This document shows positions 20,707-31,900 of a stretch of DNA of 64,000 nt, in pieces. A program made the translations under genes and the position numbers. Source of the DNA: Picochlorum sp. 'celeri' (lineage: Eukaryota > Chlorophyta > Trebouxiophyceae). Where the stretch lies: the NCBI GenBank assembly GCA_010909725.1, contig JAACMV010000023.1, positions 992,001-1,056,000 on the forward strand, in the 5' to 3' direction. Positions within the stretch are counted from its first letter, which is position 1. Each line of letters starts with the position of its first letter. The notes beneath the pieces were generated by a model, which worked only from the letters and a program-made list of their open reading frames with translations, did no database searches and was not told the DNA's origin.

Positions 20707-21063
20707 GATATCAAAATAGTAATTATATATACTCTCTGTGGTACAGAGATTCACAGAATTCCTCTCAACCCTTGGAGAGAAACGCGGACCGAGGTCTTCC
20801 GACAACGCCCTTGGGTTTGTGTACAGTAACCTTGACAACGACGACTTCTACTATACAGCAGCAGCACAATCAGATATACGTCATACATAAAAATTCGAAT
20901 AATAATAATTGAGTTTGGACGCATTCGAGTTCACGCGAGGGGACTACAATGCAGACGGTGGCATCCATGTCAGCACTGCAGATTCTGCTTTGCCTGACTG
21001 AACAGGGATCCATCTATTCTAGACATTTGATGATCAGAGCAGGACAGGAGTATCCCATTGATT
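20707..21063. other. Intergenic region, no gene seen
   Basis: 357 bp. CTCTGTGGTACAGAG near 20734-20748 is an imperfect palindrome, and ATAATAATAATT occurs near 20899. Otherwise I see no structure or coding signal. Confidence 0.3.
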
Positions 21064-22379
21064 CTACCAGATAAAGGATTCCAATGCACTTTGCCATGTC
21101 TGTAGACCTTTGGTAGACGAAGAATCACCGAGATCAATCTTCCGAGCAAACAATGGGCAGGACTGGAGCATGGTTGCATGTCCATCGTCATCCTCCAGTA
21201 GGACATGCCATACATCCTGATGATCCGGCTCGAATGTCGTCACGAGGGTCCCGCAATCCTTTTCTTTATTATTCTCTTCTCGAAGCTCATCTCGAATCAC
21301 ATCCTCTGTCGCATCATTCGGTCCAAACACTTTGGGGTGCATGGCACCCGGTGTCCAGATTGTCTGCACAGAGGAACTCTGGCAATCACATCCATCCTCC
21401 GCTCCTTTCAACGCCAGCAGCGTCGGTATATAATGTTCATCACTAACACAAAATCTATTCTCGGCGACATAGCATTCGCGAGCGAATGCATCGTTCACAA
21501 CTGTATCGTCCACGACCATTTGGGCATGCTGCCGCTTGAGGGCAATCCACTGGGAGCTCTTCCTCCAGAGGGACTGTGTCACTCCAGCTTCTTCCATCTC
21601 CGGCACCCATCTGTAGTTCATACGCTTATTACCGTCATCAGGATCATCTGGGTTGGCGCATACATTCACTCGACTCGTATTCTCTCGAGACAACTGCACA
21701 TACACCAAGAGCGCTGGGTAGAGTGGAATGGAATCCTCTGATAACAGTACACACGTCTGCACCGACGGATCTTTCAATGCATTCGAAAACAGTATCCGCT
21801 CAGCTTCAATCTGTACATATAATATAATACCTGAATGTGTCATCAACCAGATATAATATACACATGGTGAAACACATACATACCATGGAATGGTTGCCCC
21901 ACTGCACATGCACTCTCTCATCTGTTTCTCTCCCATGAAACAGACTTTTCTTCGGATACTCTTTTCCTTTAGGCAGATGAACATGTATACGGAATAGTGT
22001 TTCCCATGGAATCGGACAAGACTCTAAGAAATCCCTCCAAATCGCTTCCAAAGGCATGGGTCCTCGAGTCAAAAACAAGAGCGCCACCTTTGGAGGAGCG
22101 TGGACGTTTCCTCCAGCAATTCCCAGTGCTCTTCCTTCCTGCACTCGACACCATACGCAAACGTATCAGTACCATCTTTCAAAAAGAAGGAAGAAGCAAG
22201 AGGGACGGATGCTGATTGTAGAAACAAAAGAAGAAAAAAACAATTGGTGTCACACGTACCACTTGGCGGGTCAACAGCGCAGAGCCCAAGTCTCTCATTT
22301 GCCCACTGTTTCCAACCAGAATGATGATAAATAATATACCAATCACTGATATAAACATATATGATGCTTGGGATCTCAT
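21064..22379 (-). CDS. GT14/DUF266-type glycosyltransferase (core-2/I-branching family)
   Basis: 373 aa type II Golgi membrane protein. Exons read 22379-22260, 22138-21884 and 21810-21064, all in phase 0. Exon 1 gives a short cytoplasmic end and one membrane anchor (FISVIGILFIIILVG). The catalytic domain starts VALLFLTRGPMPLEAIWRDF, followed by FRIHVHLPKG, VQWGNHSM|IEAERILFSNAL, VLLSEDSIPLYP, SLWRKSSQWIALKR and DEHYIPTLL. These match the plant DUF266 branch, thought to transfer sugars onto cell-surface glycans; the acceptor is unknown. The N-terminal ATG was chosen because it puts the anchor first; a TTG lies upstream. Confidence 0.85.
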
Positions 22380-22547
22380 ATTCAACGATCAAAGACTGTT
22401 CTGCTCTGCTTCAATGTCTTGGTTCGCAAAGGCGACGATTGGTTCGTCAACCTTGCCAACTACATTTCCATGGCAATATCCCCATCCTCATCCATCTAAA
22501 TGCTGATGAGGTGTCTAAAATACTAAGAAGAATTCATTTACAATGCA

Positions 22548-24944
22548 TCATAAATCAGTGCAGGTGTATTTGCAACTAGTCCGATGGAGGACGGATTCCA
22601 AGACTGGCGCTTCATGGACTGGCTTTTGACAGGTCTGGTTGGCACAGACCAAGGCAGTTGGGATGGTCTTTGTATTCTTTTCCACCATGCGGGCGATTCT
22701 CGGGTTTCTGTTGTTCCAAAACTGCATGGTATCCTTGTTGTCTGGATCAATCTGGATGATGGTCCTGTTTGGGATGTACATGCTACAGGCAGTTGTGACG
22801 AGGGCATCATAGTCTGGTTGGCCTGGTTGGCCAATCAGAATCACCTGTGTATGAGGAATTTCATTCTCATACGCTGCCATGCACATCTGTGGCATGGCCA
22901 AAGGTATCTGTTCTAGTCTGGAAGATACTGCTTGGATCATGTCAGTGGCTCTGGAGGCGTATGTCTGATTGTCAGTGAGCGCTGACAGGCGGATGAGGTT
23001 GCTGGCGGCAATGGAACTTGCTGCTGGCTCTGCGCCATCGTAATCATCCTTGAGACGGAATTCTAGCGATCCTGATGCTGCTGCGTCGGATTGATAGTAT
23101 CCTTTGTTTGCAGTGTCCCAGAAAAGGCTGTCCATGGAATCCTGCAGATTGAGAGCAAGGTGCAGATGCTTGACATTGCCTGTTGCTTCAAATAGACTGA
23201 TGAGTCCGCAGACTGTCCAGCTGTAGTCGTCAGAGAATCCACGAATGGTGGGTTCTTTGGATACAAAACTTCGATACAGAATGGTAGCATCCTGCTCCTG
23301 CCGCATCATGGTCTTTTGCATAAAGGCAGCAATGTTTTCTGCCTCTGCAAGGTACACCTCTCTGGGTGATACACCTCGCACTGGAAAGGAATACTCCACG
23401 GGTGGGTCTTCAGACTCCAACACCACTCCTGCCAATGCAAATATGTGCATTGCCATGCCATTCCATGCAGATATAATTTTCTCATCGCGATGCGGACGTG
23501 GTCGTTTGTTTCTTGCATCGTATAGTATCTTTCTCATAGTTGATAGTGCTTCATCCATTTGTCCCACACTGATGGCCCTTCTCTCTGCCAAATCTTCCAC
23601 CGAGACTGCTTGGTACAGTACATTTGTTCCTATAAACTCTTGATGAGGATCAGAGAGTCTTGACCGAGTGCAATTCCCTTGACTCGTAATACCAAAGAAT
23701 GTTTTGCAGTCGTGGCGCATGTCGTGGCTCATCTCATCACAGGCATCCACCTGGTCAGTTGTCCATGTATAAAAGGCGCCTTCTTTAGACGTCATTGTTG
23801 TTGTGAATAGACTATCTGCATCTTCTGCTGCAAAATATCCTCCATGGACGGGGCTTTTGAGACTCTCCATCATGTAATCTAAAATACCTCTGCAGATGGA
23901 GCTGAAGTAGACATCTCTTGTGAGCTGGAATGCCATCAGGTAGGTCAGCGCAATCTGTGGCTGATCGTACAGCATGATTTCAAAATGCGGTACGTGATAT
24001 ATCTCATCCACAGAATATCGATGAAATCCGCCACCAAGCTGATCTCGAAGTCCTCCTTGTGCCATCTTCTTCAGTGTGGACAGTGTTGCTTGCTGCATCT
24101 CATTCCCAGAATGCTGGGAATGGCTGTGTGATGCCATGAAGAGCGATTGCATCTCACATGGCCTTGGAAACTTTGGAGGTCCACCAAACCCTCCATGCTC
24201 TGCATCATACCGTTGCAGCAGCATTGCTGCACACGCCTCCAATACACGCCGCCCTGCTGGTGCTCCATCATTGCCATTCTCATTTGCCATCATCGCAACA
24301 CCTTTCTGCAATTGCTGCATAATATCCTCTGCACTCGACTCCACATCACGCTGACGAGTCTCCCACACCTCGGCAATCCGTGTAATCACAGTCAGAAACC
24401 CAGGCCTGCCAAACGAATCATCTGGTGGAAAATACGAGCCAGCAAAAAATGGCTTCTTCTCTGGGGTCATAAATACAGACATTGGCCATCCACCACCACC
24501 CTGTGTAGCTTGAACATATTTCATATAAAACGCATCCACATCTGGCCGCTCTTCCTTGTCAACCTTGATACAGACAAAATGTGAATTCAAAAATGCTGCA
24601 ATATCCTCATTCTCAAAACTCTCTCTCGCCATCACATGACACCAATGACATGTCGAATACCCAACTGATAAGAACACTGGTCTATTCAGCTCTTTCGCAG
24701 CCTTGAATGGCGCATCATCATCCTTCCATGAAAACCAATGAATTGGATTTCCAGCATGTTCAAACAAATACGGAGATTCCTCTCCACCCAATCGATTCTC
24801 TCCAGAATATTGGAATTTCGAATGAGCCATTGTTCTATGCAGTACTAGAAATCTGTTGCTGTGATGACAAAGAGAACCCGAATTCTGAGACATGCGACGA
24901 CACGAACCAATGTGCTCAGGAAACCTCCAACCATGCCGTATCAT
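22548..24944 (-). CDS. SPATA20/YyaL family protein (thioredoxin-like plus six-hairpin fold)
   Basis: 798 aa, single exon. Begins with a basic, Ser/His-rich leader (about 38 residues), possibly an organelle signal, before MAHSKFQYSGENRLGGEESPYL, an alternative start (24830). The N-terminal domain carries SVGYSTCHWCHVMARESFEN (CxxC thioredoxin-like motif), KVDKEERPDVD and GGGGWPMSVFMTPEKKPF, hallmarks of the DUF255 family. The rest is an alpha/alpha toroid (GGLRDQLGGGFHRYSVD, HFEIMLYDQPQIAL, ISAWNGMAMHIFA). Widespread in bacteria and eukaryotes; no enzymatic role is firmly established. TGTAA lies just past the stop. Confidence 0.92.
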   Translation of the reverse strand: MIRHGWRFPEHIGSCRRMSQNSGSLCHHSNRFLVLHRTMAHSKFQYSGENRLGGEESPYLFEHAGNPIHWFSWKDDDAPFKAAKELNRPVFLSVGYSTCHWCHVMARESFENEDIAAFLNSHFVCIKVDKEERPDVDAFYMKYVQATQGGGGWPMSVFMTPEKKPFFAGSYFPPDDSFGRPGFLTVITRIAEVWETRQRDVESSAEDIMQQLQKGVAMMANENGNDGAPAGRRVLEACAAMLLQRYDAEHGGFGGPPKFPRPCEMQSLFMASHSHSQHSGNEMQQATLSTLKKMAQGGLRDQLGGGFHRYSVDEIYHVPHFEIMLYDQPQIALTYLMAFQLTRDVYFSSICRGILDYMMESLKSPVHGGYFAAEDADSLFTTTMTSKEGAFYTWTTDQVDACDEMSHDMRHDCKTFFGITSQGNCTRSRLSDPHQEFIGTNVLYQAVSVEDLAERRAISVGQMDEALSTMRKILYDARNKRPRPHRDEKIISAWNGMAMHIFALAGVVLESEDPPVEYSFPVRGVSPREVYLAEAENIAAFMQKTMMRQEQDATILYRSFVSKEPTIRGFSDDYSWTVCGLISLFEATGNVKHLHLALNLQDSMDSLFWDTANKGYYQSDAAASGSLEFRLKDDYDGAEPAASSIAASNLIRLSALTDNQTYASRATDMIQAVSSRLEQIPLAMPQMCMAAYENEIPHTQVILIGQPGQPDYDALVTTACSMYIPNRTIIQIDPDNKDTMQFWNNRNPRIARMVEKNTKTIPTALVCANQTCQKPVHEAPVLESVLHRTSCKYTCTDL

Positions 24945-24995
24945 TACAAATAGCAACACTATATATGAATAAATTACATGTAATTGGTTTCTAGG

Positions 24996-25304
24996 TCATT
25001 GCACAAGCTTTGCCAGGCTTTCTTCATCCGTCTTTTCCATTTCCTGAATAACTTTAATTTCTCTCTGCATTATCAGCAATTCTTCAACACGATTTGACTT
25101 TTTACCATCCCTTCTCACGACCGTCATGACATCTTCAGCCGTCGGAGGACCCAAGGGTTTGCCATTGGACTTGACTCGACCCCGCCGAGAGGCGAGGTCG
25201 AGTGACTCTTGCAATACGCCACTGGCATAGGCTATGACTAATTCTTCTAATGCATCAGCTGTTTCTACTAGGGGACTCTCATCATCGCCAAATCCAAACA
25301 TCAT
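24996..25304 (-). CDS. TAF13: TFIID subunit TAF13
   Basis: 102 aa from the ATG at 25304. A histone-fold subunit that pairs with TAF11 in TFIID. The core MMFGFGDDESPLVETADALE, ELVIAYASGVL, TAEDVMTVVRRDGKKSNRVE and LLIMQREIK follows TAF13 closely (compare YGFGD...P..ESVDLLEDLV). An insertion (GRVKSNGKPLGPP) lies between helices 2 and 3. The frame is open to 25379, but the extra residues do not resemble the family, so the internal start is preferred; a missed upstream exon is possible. Confidence 0.85.
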   Translation of the reverse strand: MMFGFGDDESPLVETADALEELVIAYASGVLQESLDLASRRGRVKSNGKPLGPPTAEDVMTVVRRDGKKSNRVEELLIMQREIKVIQEMEKTDEESLAKLVQ

Positions 25305-25502
25305 GGGTATTACTGCATATTGATACAAGTATGATGCGTCACATCGAATCGAGATGATTTGGGTGGTGAAACAGTGCACAAAGAGAGACTAAAAGGGCAA
25401 CAGTGTCTCTGTTCTTGTATTCTCTTGACACAAGCATTCCTGTCATCGAGACGAGATGCTACAACACGGTCTTATTAATTTCAAATACATACGTACAATC
25501 TC

Positions 25503-25895
25503 TTATAAACGTGCCCCGTAAAGACGTGCTTGTCGCAGGAGCAGCTGCTCCAGAACCACCTTCTCCGTCCGCTCTTTGCCGCTTTGTTGTGGTTCCTGTG
25601 GTGGCATCCCTTCCAGACATTCTTCTTCTTCTTTTTTTAATACTGGCAATATTTCTACACTAGACTGCTGGAATGTATGGGACTGGAAGAATTCTTGCAT
25701 ATCTAATTCTGATGTCGAGACAATAAAAAACGGCGACCATTCTCTGGTGCTGTAACCCACACTAATTAATTCTCGACGTGTACACGAGCGTGCTCTGGAC
25801 GTTGGGAAGACGTGCGCGTATTGCACCTGACTCTGATGGTCGGTCTCCATCCAAGGATGGGTTTGATGGATGAGCGTGGGTACAGGATCCCCCAT
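25503..25895 (-). CDS. Small unrecognised protein (130 aa)
   Basis: I do not recognise it. The product is polar: a His/Thr-rich start, a central block RRELISVGYSTREWSPFFIV that looks foldable, then an acidic run (KKEEEECLEG) and a likely coiled helix at the C-terminus (TEKVVLEQLLLRQARLYG). It fills a gap between TAF13 and the LRR gene, with its own ATG and a compact 5' region. Coding status is plausible, not proven. Confidence 0.45.
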   Translation of the reverse strand: MGDPVPTLIHQTHPWMETDHQSQVQYAHVFPTSRARSCTRRELISVGYSTREWSPFFIVSTSELDMQEFFQSHTFQQSSVEILPVLKKEEEECLEGMPPQEPQQSGKERTEKVVLEQLLLRQARLYGARL

Positions 25896-26138
25896 GCAGC
25901 GGTTTCCTTAATATGGTGCCCAACCGATGCATCAGTCAGATGAGTGTTCCGTTCCGGAGGAGTCGCGCTGTTCTTATTCTGAATGCTATTTCAATAGTTT
26001 TGAGAAAACAGTTTTTTAATAAACACATGATGCTATTGGTATAGGGTTTGCATTGCATATGGTGATAGTATCAACACTAGCAACGGTTTTCTTTTCTCCC
26101 AACAAAGACTCAGTGAGTGAAGGGACATAAGCATCATC

Positions 26139-27357
26139 ATGGAGGAATTCTTGGCCAGTGTACGGGCATGTGCTCCAGAGTATTCTCCTCTACATGATAT
26201 GAAGGATGAGGAGATTTTGAATAGCAAGCGATGCGTTAGAGATGATCAGGGAGCTGATGGTATTGTGTCCCTGTGCGTGCTGCATGTTGCTTCCTCATGC
26301 ATATACTCGTGTCTCTTTGTCGCTGTATACAGTATGGTAACCTTTGTGAATGATCTTATTCTATTGTAGAAATATGTCAAGTTTATCCTTGATGAATGTT
26401 CCAGAATCCATATCTTCTCTTGTATCTTTGACATCTCTCTGTCTGTCTGCAAATGGATTGAAGAGTCTGCCAGAATCAATCTCTCAACTCTCCTCCTTGC
26501 ATGTGTTGTTGCTGGATAACAATCTATTTCACGAGATTCCGGCGAGTATACGAAGCATGAAAAGTTTACGACATCTAGATTTGAGTAGGAATAAACTTGG
26601 AGACTGTGATGCTGTGTCACTGCATCTGGACAGCTTGGAGTTGCTTGATCTGAGTGGGAATACCAAAATGACTCGAGTGTGTTCTGATATATTTCACTTG
26701 CCTCGAATGAAACAAATCGACTTGCATTCGTGCGCACTGATTGAGGTGCCAAGGGCGATTGGGCATGCAACCTTGTTGGAGAGAATTTCTCTCCATAGTA
26801 ATGAGCTGACACATGTCCCATCAGAGATTGGGCAGTGTCAGAATTTGACGTGGCTGAGCTTGAATTCTAACAAACTGGAATCGATTCCGACTTCAATAGG
26901 GAGACTGACAAAATTGACTCGTCTGTCATTGCATATCAATGCCTTGCGTACTGTTCCCAATGAGCTCTCTCAGTGTGTCCATTTGGAAGCACTCAGTTTG
27001 CATTCCAATTGTTTAGAATCTCTGCCCGATTCACTATCGAATCTGAAAGAATGTGAGCGTTTGAGTTTGTACCACAATCCAACCCTTGGGTGCATTCCAG
27101 ATGGCGTGTGTCATATGACTCAGTTGAAAGAGCTCTGGCTCTATGACTGTGGAATCCACGAGGTGAACCCCAACATTGGCTATGTGACGGGTCTACAAAA
27201 ATTGTGGCTAGACAGGAATCCTATCACAAAGCTTCCAGAAAGTATGAAGAAGTTAACAATGTTACAAGAACTATACCTGGATCAGACACAGGTTGAACGA
27301 GAGTATGTAGAACACATCACAGCATCCATGCATAATCTCAAGACTCTGGCTTATTGA
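26139..27357 (+). CDS. Leucine-rich-repeat protein (plant intracellular Ras-group-like)
   Basis: 373 aa. Exons are 26139-26272 and 26370-27357 (97 bp intron); the junction CT|A gives GIVSLNMSSLSLMNVPESIS, which completes the first repeat and supports the splice. About 11-12 repeats of 22-24 residues follow (LxxLSLNSNKLESIPTSIGR type), the short pattern of cytosolic LRRs resembling SHOC2 or PIRL proteins. There is no signal peptide, membrane helix or kinase. Function unknown, likely a protein-interaction scaffold. Its stop codon overlaps the opposite-strand TSEN54 CDS by 7 bp. Confidence 0.85.
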
Positions 27358-28581
27358 TGAATATCACGCAATGTCGTTTTGAAAAATGAATAAAATGCTA
27401 CATCTCCATGTTCTATACTGACGAAACGAACTGGAACATCCTGTTCTTCTCGCTGTTCTGATGCGTAAAGAACCTCACAGGTGGGTGGATGCTGTGTTCC
27501 ATGAGCATTCATGGATACCAAGGCAGCCTTTGGCCCAGTCTTTTTTCTACTAAAATTTCCATTTGGCGCATAGACATCCGTCAATAGTAATTTTGTGTCT
27601 ATAGTGTCATATACACGGTTCTGTATGGGTTTCATGCGAGGAAAACGAGCCAATCTATCCCGAGCACGCGTCTCTTCATTCACCACTTCACAACGGGGGA
27701 GATGTTCTGCAATGGAAGCATCATGGAACGTATACGCAGGCCACCACTCCCCTGATTTTCCTTTAGAAACACATGATGGTACAGTATTCATTCGCCGTCT
27801 TTTTGTGGGCCGATAAGGCTCCGACGTGGGCACGGGTGCCTCCTGATGCAGCTCTAGTGTGTGCTTGGCAATCTCTTCCCGCCCTTTGAGCACCCAAGGG
27901 ACGTCCCCTCGATGCACAATATATCCGGCTCGCAGTAGTTTTGAATACATCACAAATCTATCAATAGATACACCACATGATACCTGCATAAACACATGTA
28001 TCCATAAGGAAACCCATTTTGAAATGCAACACGCAAGAACCCTACAGTGCGTACCATGAGACTAAAGCACTCCTTCATACTCAACAGAGACTTCTTCTTC
28101 GTCTTGGGATCCTCTTGAAAAAGCATCATACTTGCTCTATCTACCATATAAACAGCTTCTTCGATCGTAACATACAATTTCGGGCCCCATAAGCACCCAA
28201 TGTGGGAAAAGAGTTTGCCCTTTTGCAGCACCACTTCAGCCCCACACTTTTCCGGCCTCCAGATCGCAGCAGCAAAATCCTTCCTGGAAATTCATTAATT
28301 AATACATGATACTATTGAAATGATATTCAATACACATGGATCGGCGTGAATTCGACCTTCACTCGGAACATGCATGACATGCAGCAGAGAGACCGTTCTT
28401 CAAGAAAAGAGAAGCAGACGTACCCTGAACGGGGAAGCGACCAGATCTTCAGCAACTCATCCAACTTTTCGTCACCTGTGACCTCTTTAAGAACATCGCC
28501 CTGATGAAATAACTCTTGTTTGTTCCCTCTTCGAAATATAGCTGCTTTAAACTTGTCCTTGTCCACCACCTCGTCCGTCAT
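27351..28581 (-). CDS. TSEN54: tRNA-splicing endonuclease subunit Sen54
   Basis: 339 aa. Exons read 28581-28424, 28283-28055 and 27983-27351. Structural subunit of the SEN complex, which cuts introns from pre-tRNA. The N-terminal Sen54 domain reads GKDFAAAIWRPEKCGAEVVL, QKGKLFSHIGCLWGPKLYVT, EEAVYMVDRASMMLF, LSMKECFSLM|VSCGVSIDRF and MYSKLLRAGYIVHRG. Splice junctions were set by phase and each joins conserved residues. The C-terminal part includes PYRPTKRRRMN, a possible nuclear signal, and a nuclease-like fold without obvious catalytic residues, as expected for Sen54. Frame is open upstream to 28683, but that extension has no family likeness. Confidence 0.88.
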
Positions 28582-28972
28582 GGTGATACGTAATTCTATG
28601 TGGATTTGTTCATTAATTCGCAGTCGTATCCTATATATGAAAGATTTTCCACATTCCAAGACATCTGTCTTCATGAGTATCAAAGTCTGATCAGGAGAAT
28701 TCTCCCATTCGAATGCAACAAAAGTTGAATCTTATTTTATTACGGATGTTCCATGCAGGTAGTGTGTACCCACTGGGCATCCTTCATCCCTCACTTTTAT
28801 TTAATTGAACGACTGTGAGATTCAATGCACACTCGATGGTGATGTGAGTGGAACAAACCCTTCACCGTGTTTTGAACTGAAGCAGGCGTCCTATGCAGTT
28901 TTGACTCGGGTGGCGTTGCTGTTGTCCGACAAAGGCGGATTTTCAATTTATATGTTCTAAAATAAATACTTA
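28582..28972. promoter_or_regulatory. Divergent promoter of TSEN54 and the DAGL-like gene
   Basis: 391 bp without a supported gene. It contains TGATCAGG (28688-28695) next to GAATTC palindromes, and AT-rich TTCTAAAATAAATACTTA just before the lipase start codon. Confidence 0.4.
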
Positions 28973-31900
28973 ATGCCACAAGCGCGTTTTCTGGGGAGGC
29001 GCTGGAGGCTTTCCACAGACTCTATGCCGCTTCTGTTTTATCCTCTCTTGACAGGACTAAGTGTGGTCATGTTTGTCTTGTTGCTTTCGCTTGTGGCGAC
29101 AACGCTGTCATCCAATTACCAATGCAGCGAGTTTGCAAAAGTTGGTGTTGCCATGTACGGGATGACGGCCATATACTTTTGTGAAATTGTTGTGTTTGTG
29201 CTCATCATCAGATTTGGGTGGATGTACGGGCCGTTGAACGAGAGTAAGAGAATGCCTCAAATGTCCATCTTCATACATGTCTGGATCTTGGTGGTCATCG
29301 TAAAGCTTGTATTTACTTGCTGGGGGATATTCGTGGTGTATAGCCCCACTGTATCCAGAGAATGTTGGTCCAGTAACCCATGTGCTATGTATTCAGACCA
29401 GCTGCCCAAAGTGTGTGTTCCAGGGGCAACAGGTAACGTCGAATTGACCCCGAGTTGCCAAGCCATCGTAAGTAATTTGGATGATTTTAATGCATGCTTT
29501 GAAAAGTGGGTGAAATTTGGAGGAGGCTGGATGATTGATAATTTTGTCGGCATGTATTCAGACACAGACAATGTGCTGCTGTCGTATTCCAATTTCACCT
29601 ATCCTGGGACAGTCACATGTTCCACGGTGGATTGGGAAAAGGATAAGCGACTGGCTGCAATCAATCCATATGACAACACGACATCCATATTTGTGACATT
29701 ATATGTCGTGTTGAGAGGCATTGATGACTTTATCCGTCAGGAGGCTCCAAATGATACAACACTGGTAGACGTATTGCCATCTGCATACCAGTCTGTTGTT
29801 CTTGGATTCATCAGCAATGGCATTTACGACGATAAAAATTTAACTCTAGCAGAGCTTGATTCCAAAATTCCATGGCATGATTGCCTGAGCGATTACTGCA
29901 GGGATTTGTTGCAAAATGATTGCGAACAGTGGAGAACTCTAGAAACACTTCCAGAGACGTACAAAATAAGTGGATGGTTTGCAGCGATCATGTATATTTC
30001 TCTTGCTGTCTGTATTTTGACTGGATTTTTATTCATTATTACATTCAATGCGTTCCCTGATTATGAGAGTGAGGAATCGTGGCATGGTCTTTTGAGCGGC
30101 GTCGCAAAGAGGCTTGGGTTTTTAGAAGAGCTGAGAACAACAGCAACGCATGATGGGGTAGATGCATTGGTTGGTATTGGTGGTCTTCTCCATAGCCTCT
30201 TTGGAGGGGCTGATTTAGACGTCACAGATTTATTGTTAGGGTTGTACCTTGTTCATTTGAGGCAGAAGTGGAAGAGAAAGGAACATGCCTTGCTTTATGT
30301 AGCACGCCATGGATACCATGGGAAGGAAAAGGAATTAAATATCTGGCGCTCCTGGATTGTTGGATTCATCATGTTTCCATCATTTAGTGATAGATATCAT
30401 GGCTGGTGGTGGACTAAACGAAAGACAAGAGGCAGTGACAAGAAGCAGAGTGCAATGTCTTCTGCAAGGTCTTCCTCTTTGAGCCAAATCGATGGGGAGC
30501 TTTTGGATCAGCTTTCCACGGAATTCGAGCATGTATGGATCCACAACAACAACTATGATATAAGAGGAGGAGAAGAGCGAGTCGAAAACAAGGCAAGGGG
30601 GGATGTAGACTCGGATGCAAATGCACTAACATTGAGACACAGTTTTGTTCGAATAGAATCCTTGGCATCGGAGACCTCCAAAGAACGAATCATATCCACG
30701 CAGAGCAATAATCTCGTCAAGCTTGTGAAGCAAGAGAGAGCCATGATAACACCTTTGAATCTTCACAATGTCACGTTTGAGATTGATGATGCGTCAAAGT
30801 CCCGAACAGATGATTTTGTGTCATTGTACCTGGGCAAACCCAGTGGACTGGTGGACGCAGAGATCCTTAAAGAGACAATCCATTTCCTACCGATTGCGCG
30901 TGCTAGCTATGGACTCATGAAATTCAAATGGAAAACATGTGTAGAAACAACATGGAGATACAAGATGCAGACCAAGATGATTGGATGCTTTCAGAGGTGC
31001 ATTCCTGCATCCATAAAAGAATCATATCATAGGGAAAGAAACTTGCAGCACGTAATTAGGATGACTGGTTGCAATGAAGATGATATTTTGTATGCATCGT
31101 ATACGTCGAGCGCTCTGGCAGTGATTCCATATCTGATATTCCGAGACACGTCCACAAAGAACATATGCATTAGTATTCGTGGAACTGTTGGAGTTGCAGA
31201 CCTGATCACGGATCTCGTCAGTAACCCAATCGATATTTCGGACATGTTTAATTCAGAGAAAGAACTGTATGCGCATGCTGGGGTTGCATCCTCGACGATG
31301 GCACTCATCGATCAATTCAAGCACAGGGGTATTTGGGAAGCATTTAGAGACCAGGACACTGCAACAAAGCAGCAGCAACAAGAGGAAGATGAGCAGCACC
31401 ATGATGGTAACAGCATGATTATGGACAGAGATGATGGTGATGATGATGGCCATTCTGGTAGATTTTCCCTCGCACGAGCGAAAGATGTCATCAGGGAAGC
31501 CATTCACCAGGATGGATATGGCGTGATTATCACTGGCCACTCCCTTGGCGCTGCGGTTGCCTGCCTCGTTGCAGGTGCCATGAGAACAATCCATCCGACT
31601 CTAAGATGCATTGCGTATAATCCTCCTGGTGGGCTTATGGACGAAAACCTGAGAGCACTCTCCAAAACATATTGCAATTCAGTCGTCTGTGGACAGGATG
31701 CCATCTCTAGAATGTCCTTGGGAACCCTTAAGCGAGTCATCGACGACATGATGTTTGCTTTGGCGTCATGCAAGCGCCCAAAACTGTCTATTTTATTTGA
31801 TTCTATCATCGGGAGATACGTCAACACCGCAGCAGCCAGTCATGTATTTGGAACATTTGACGACATAGAACCAGATGTGCTGGACGTCCTGAAGACATAT

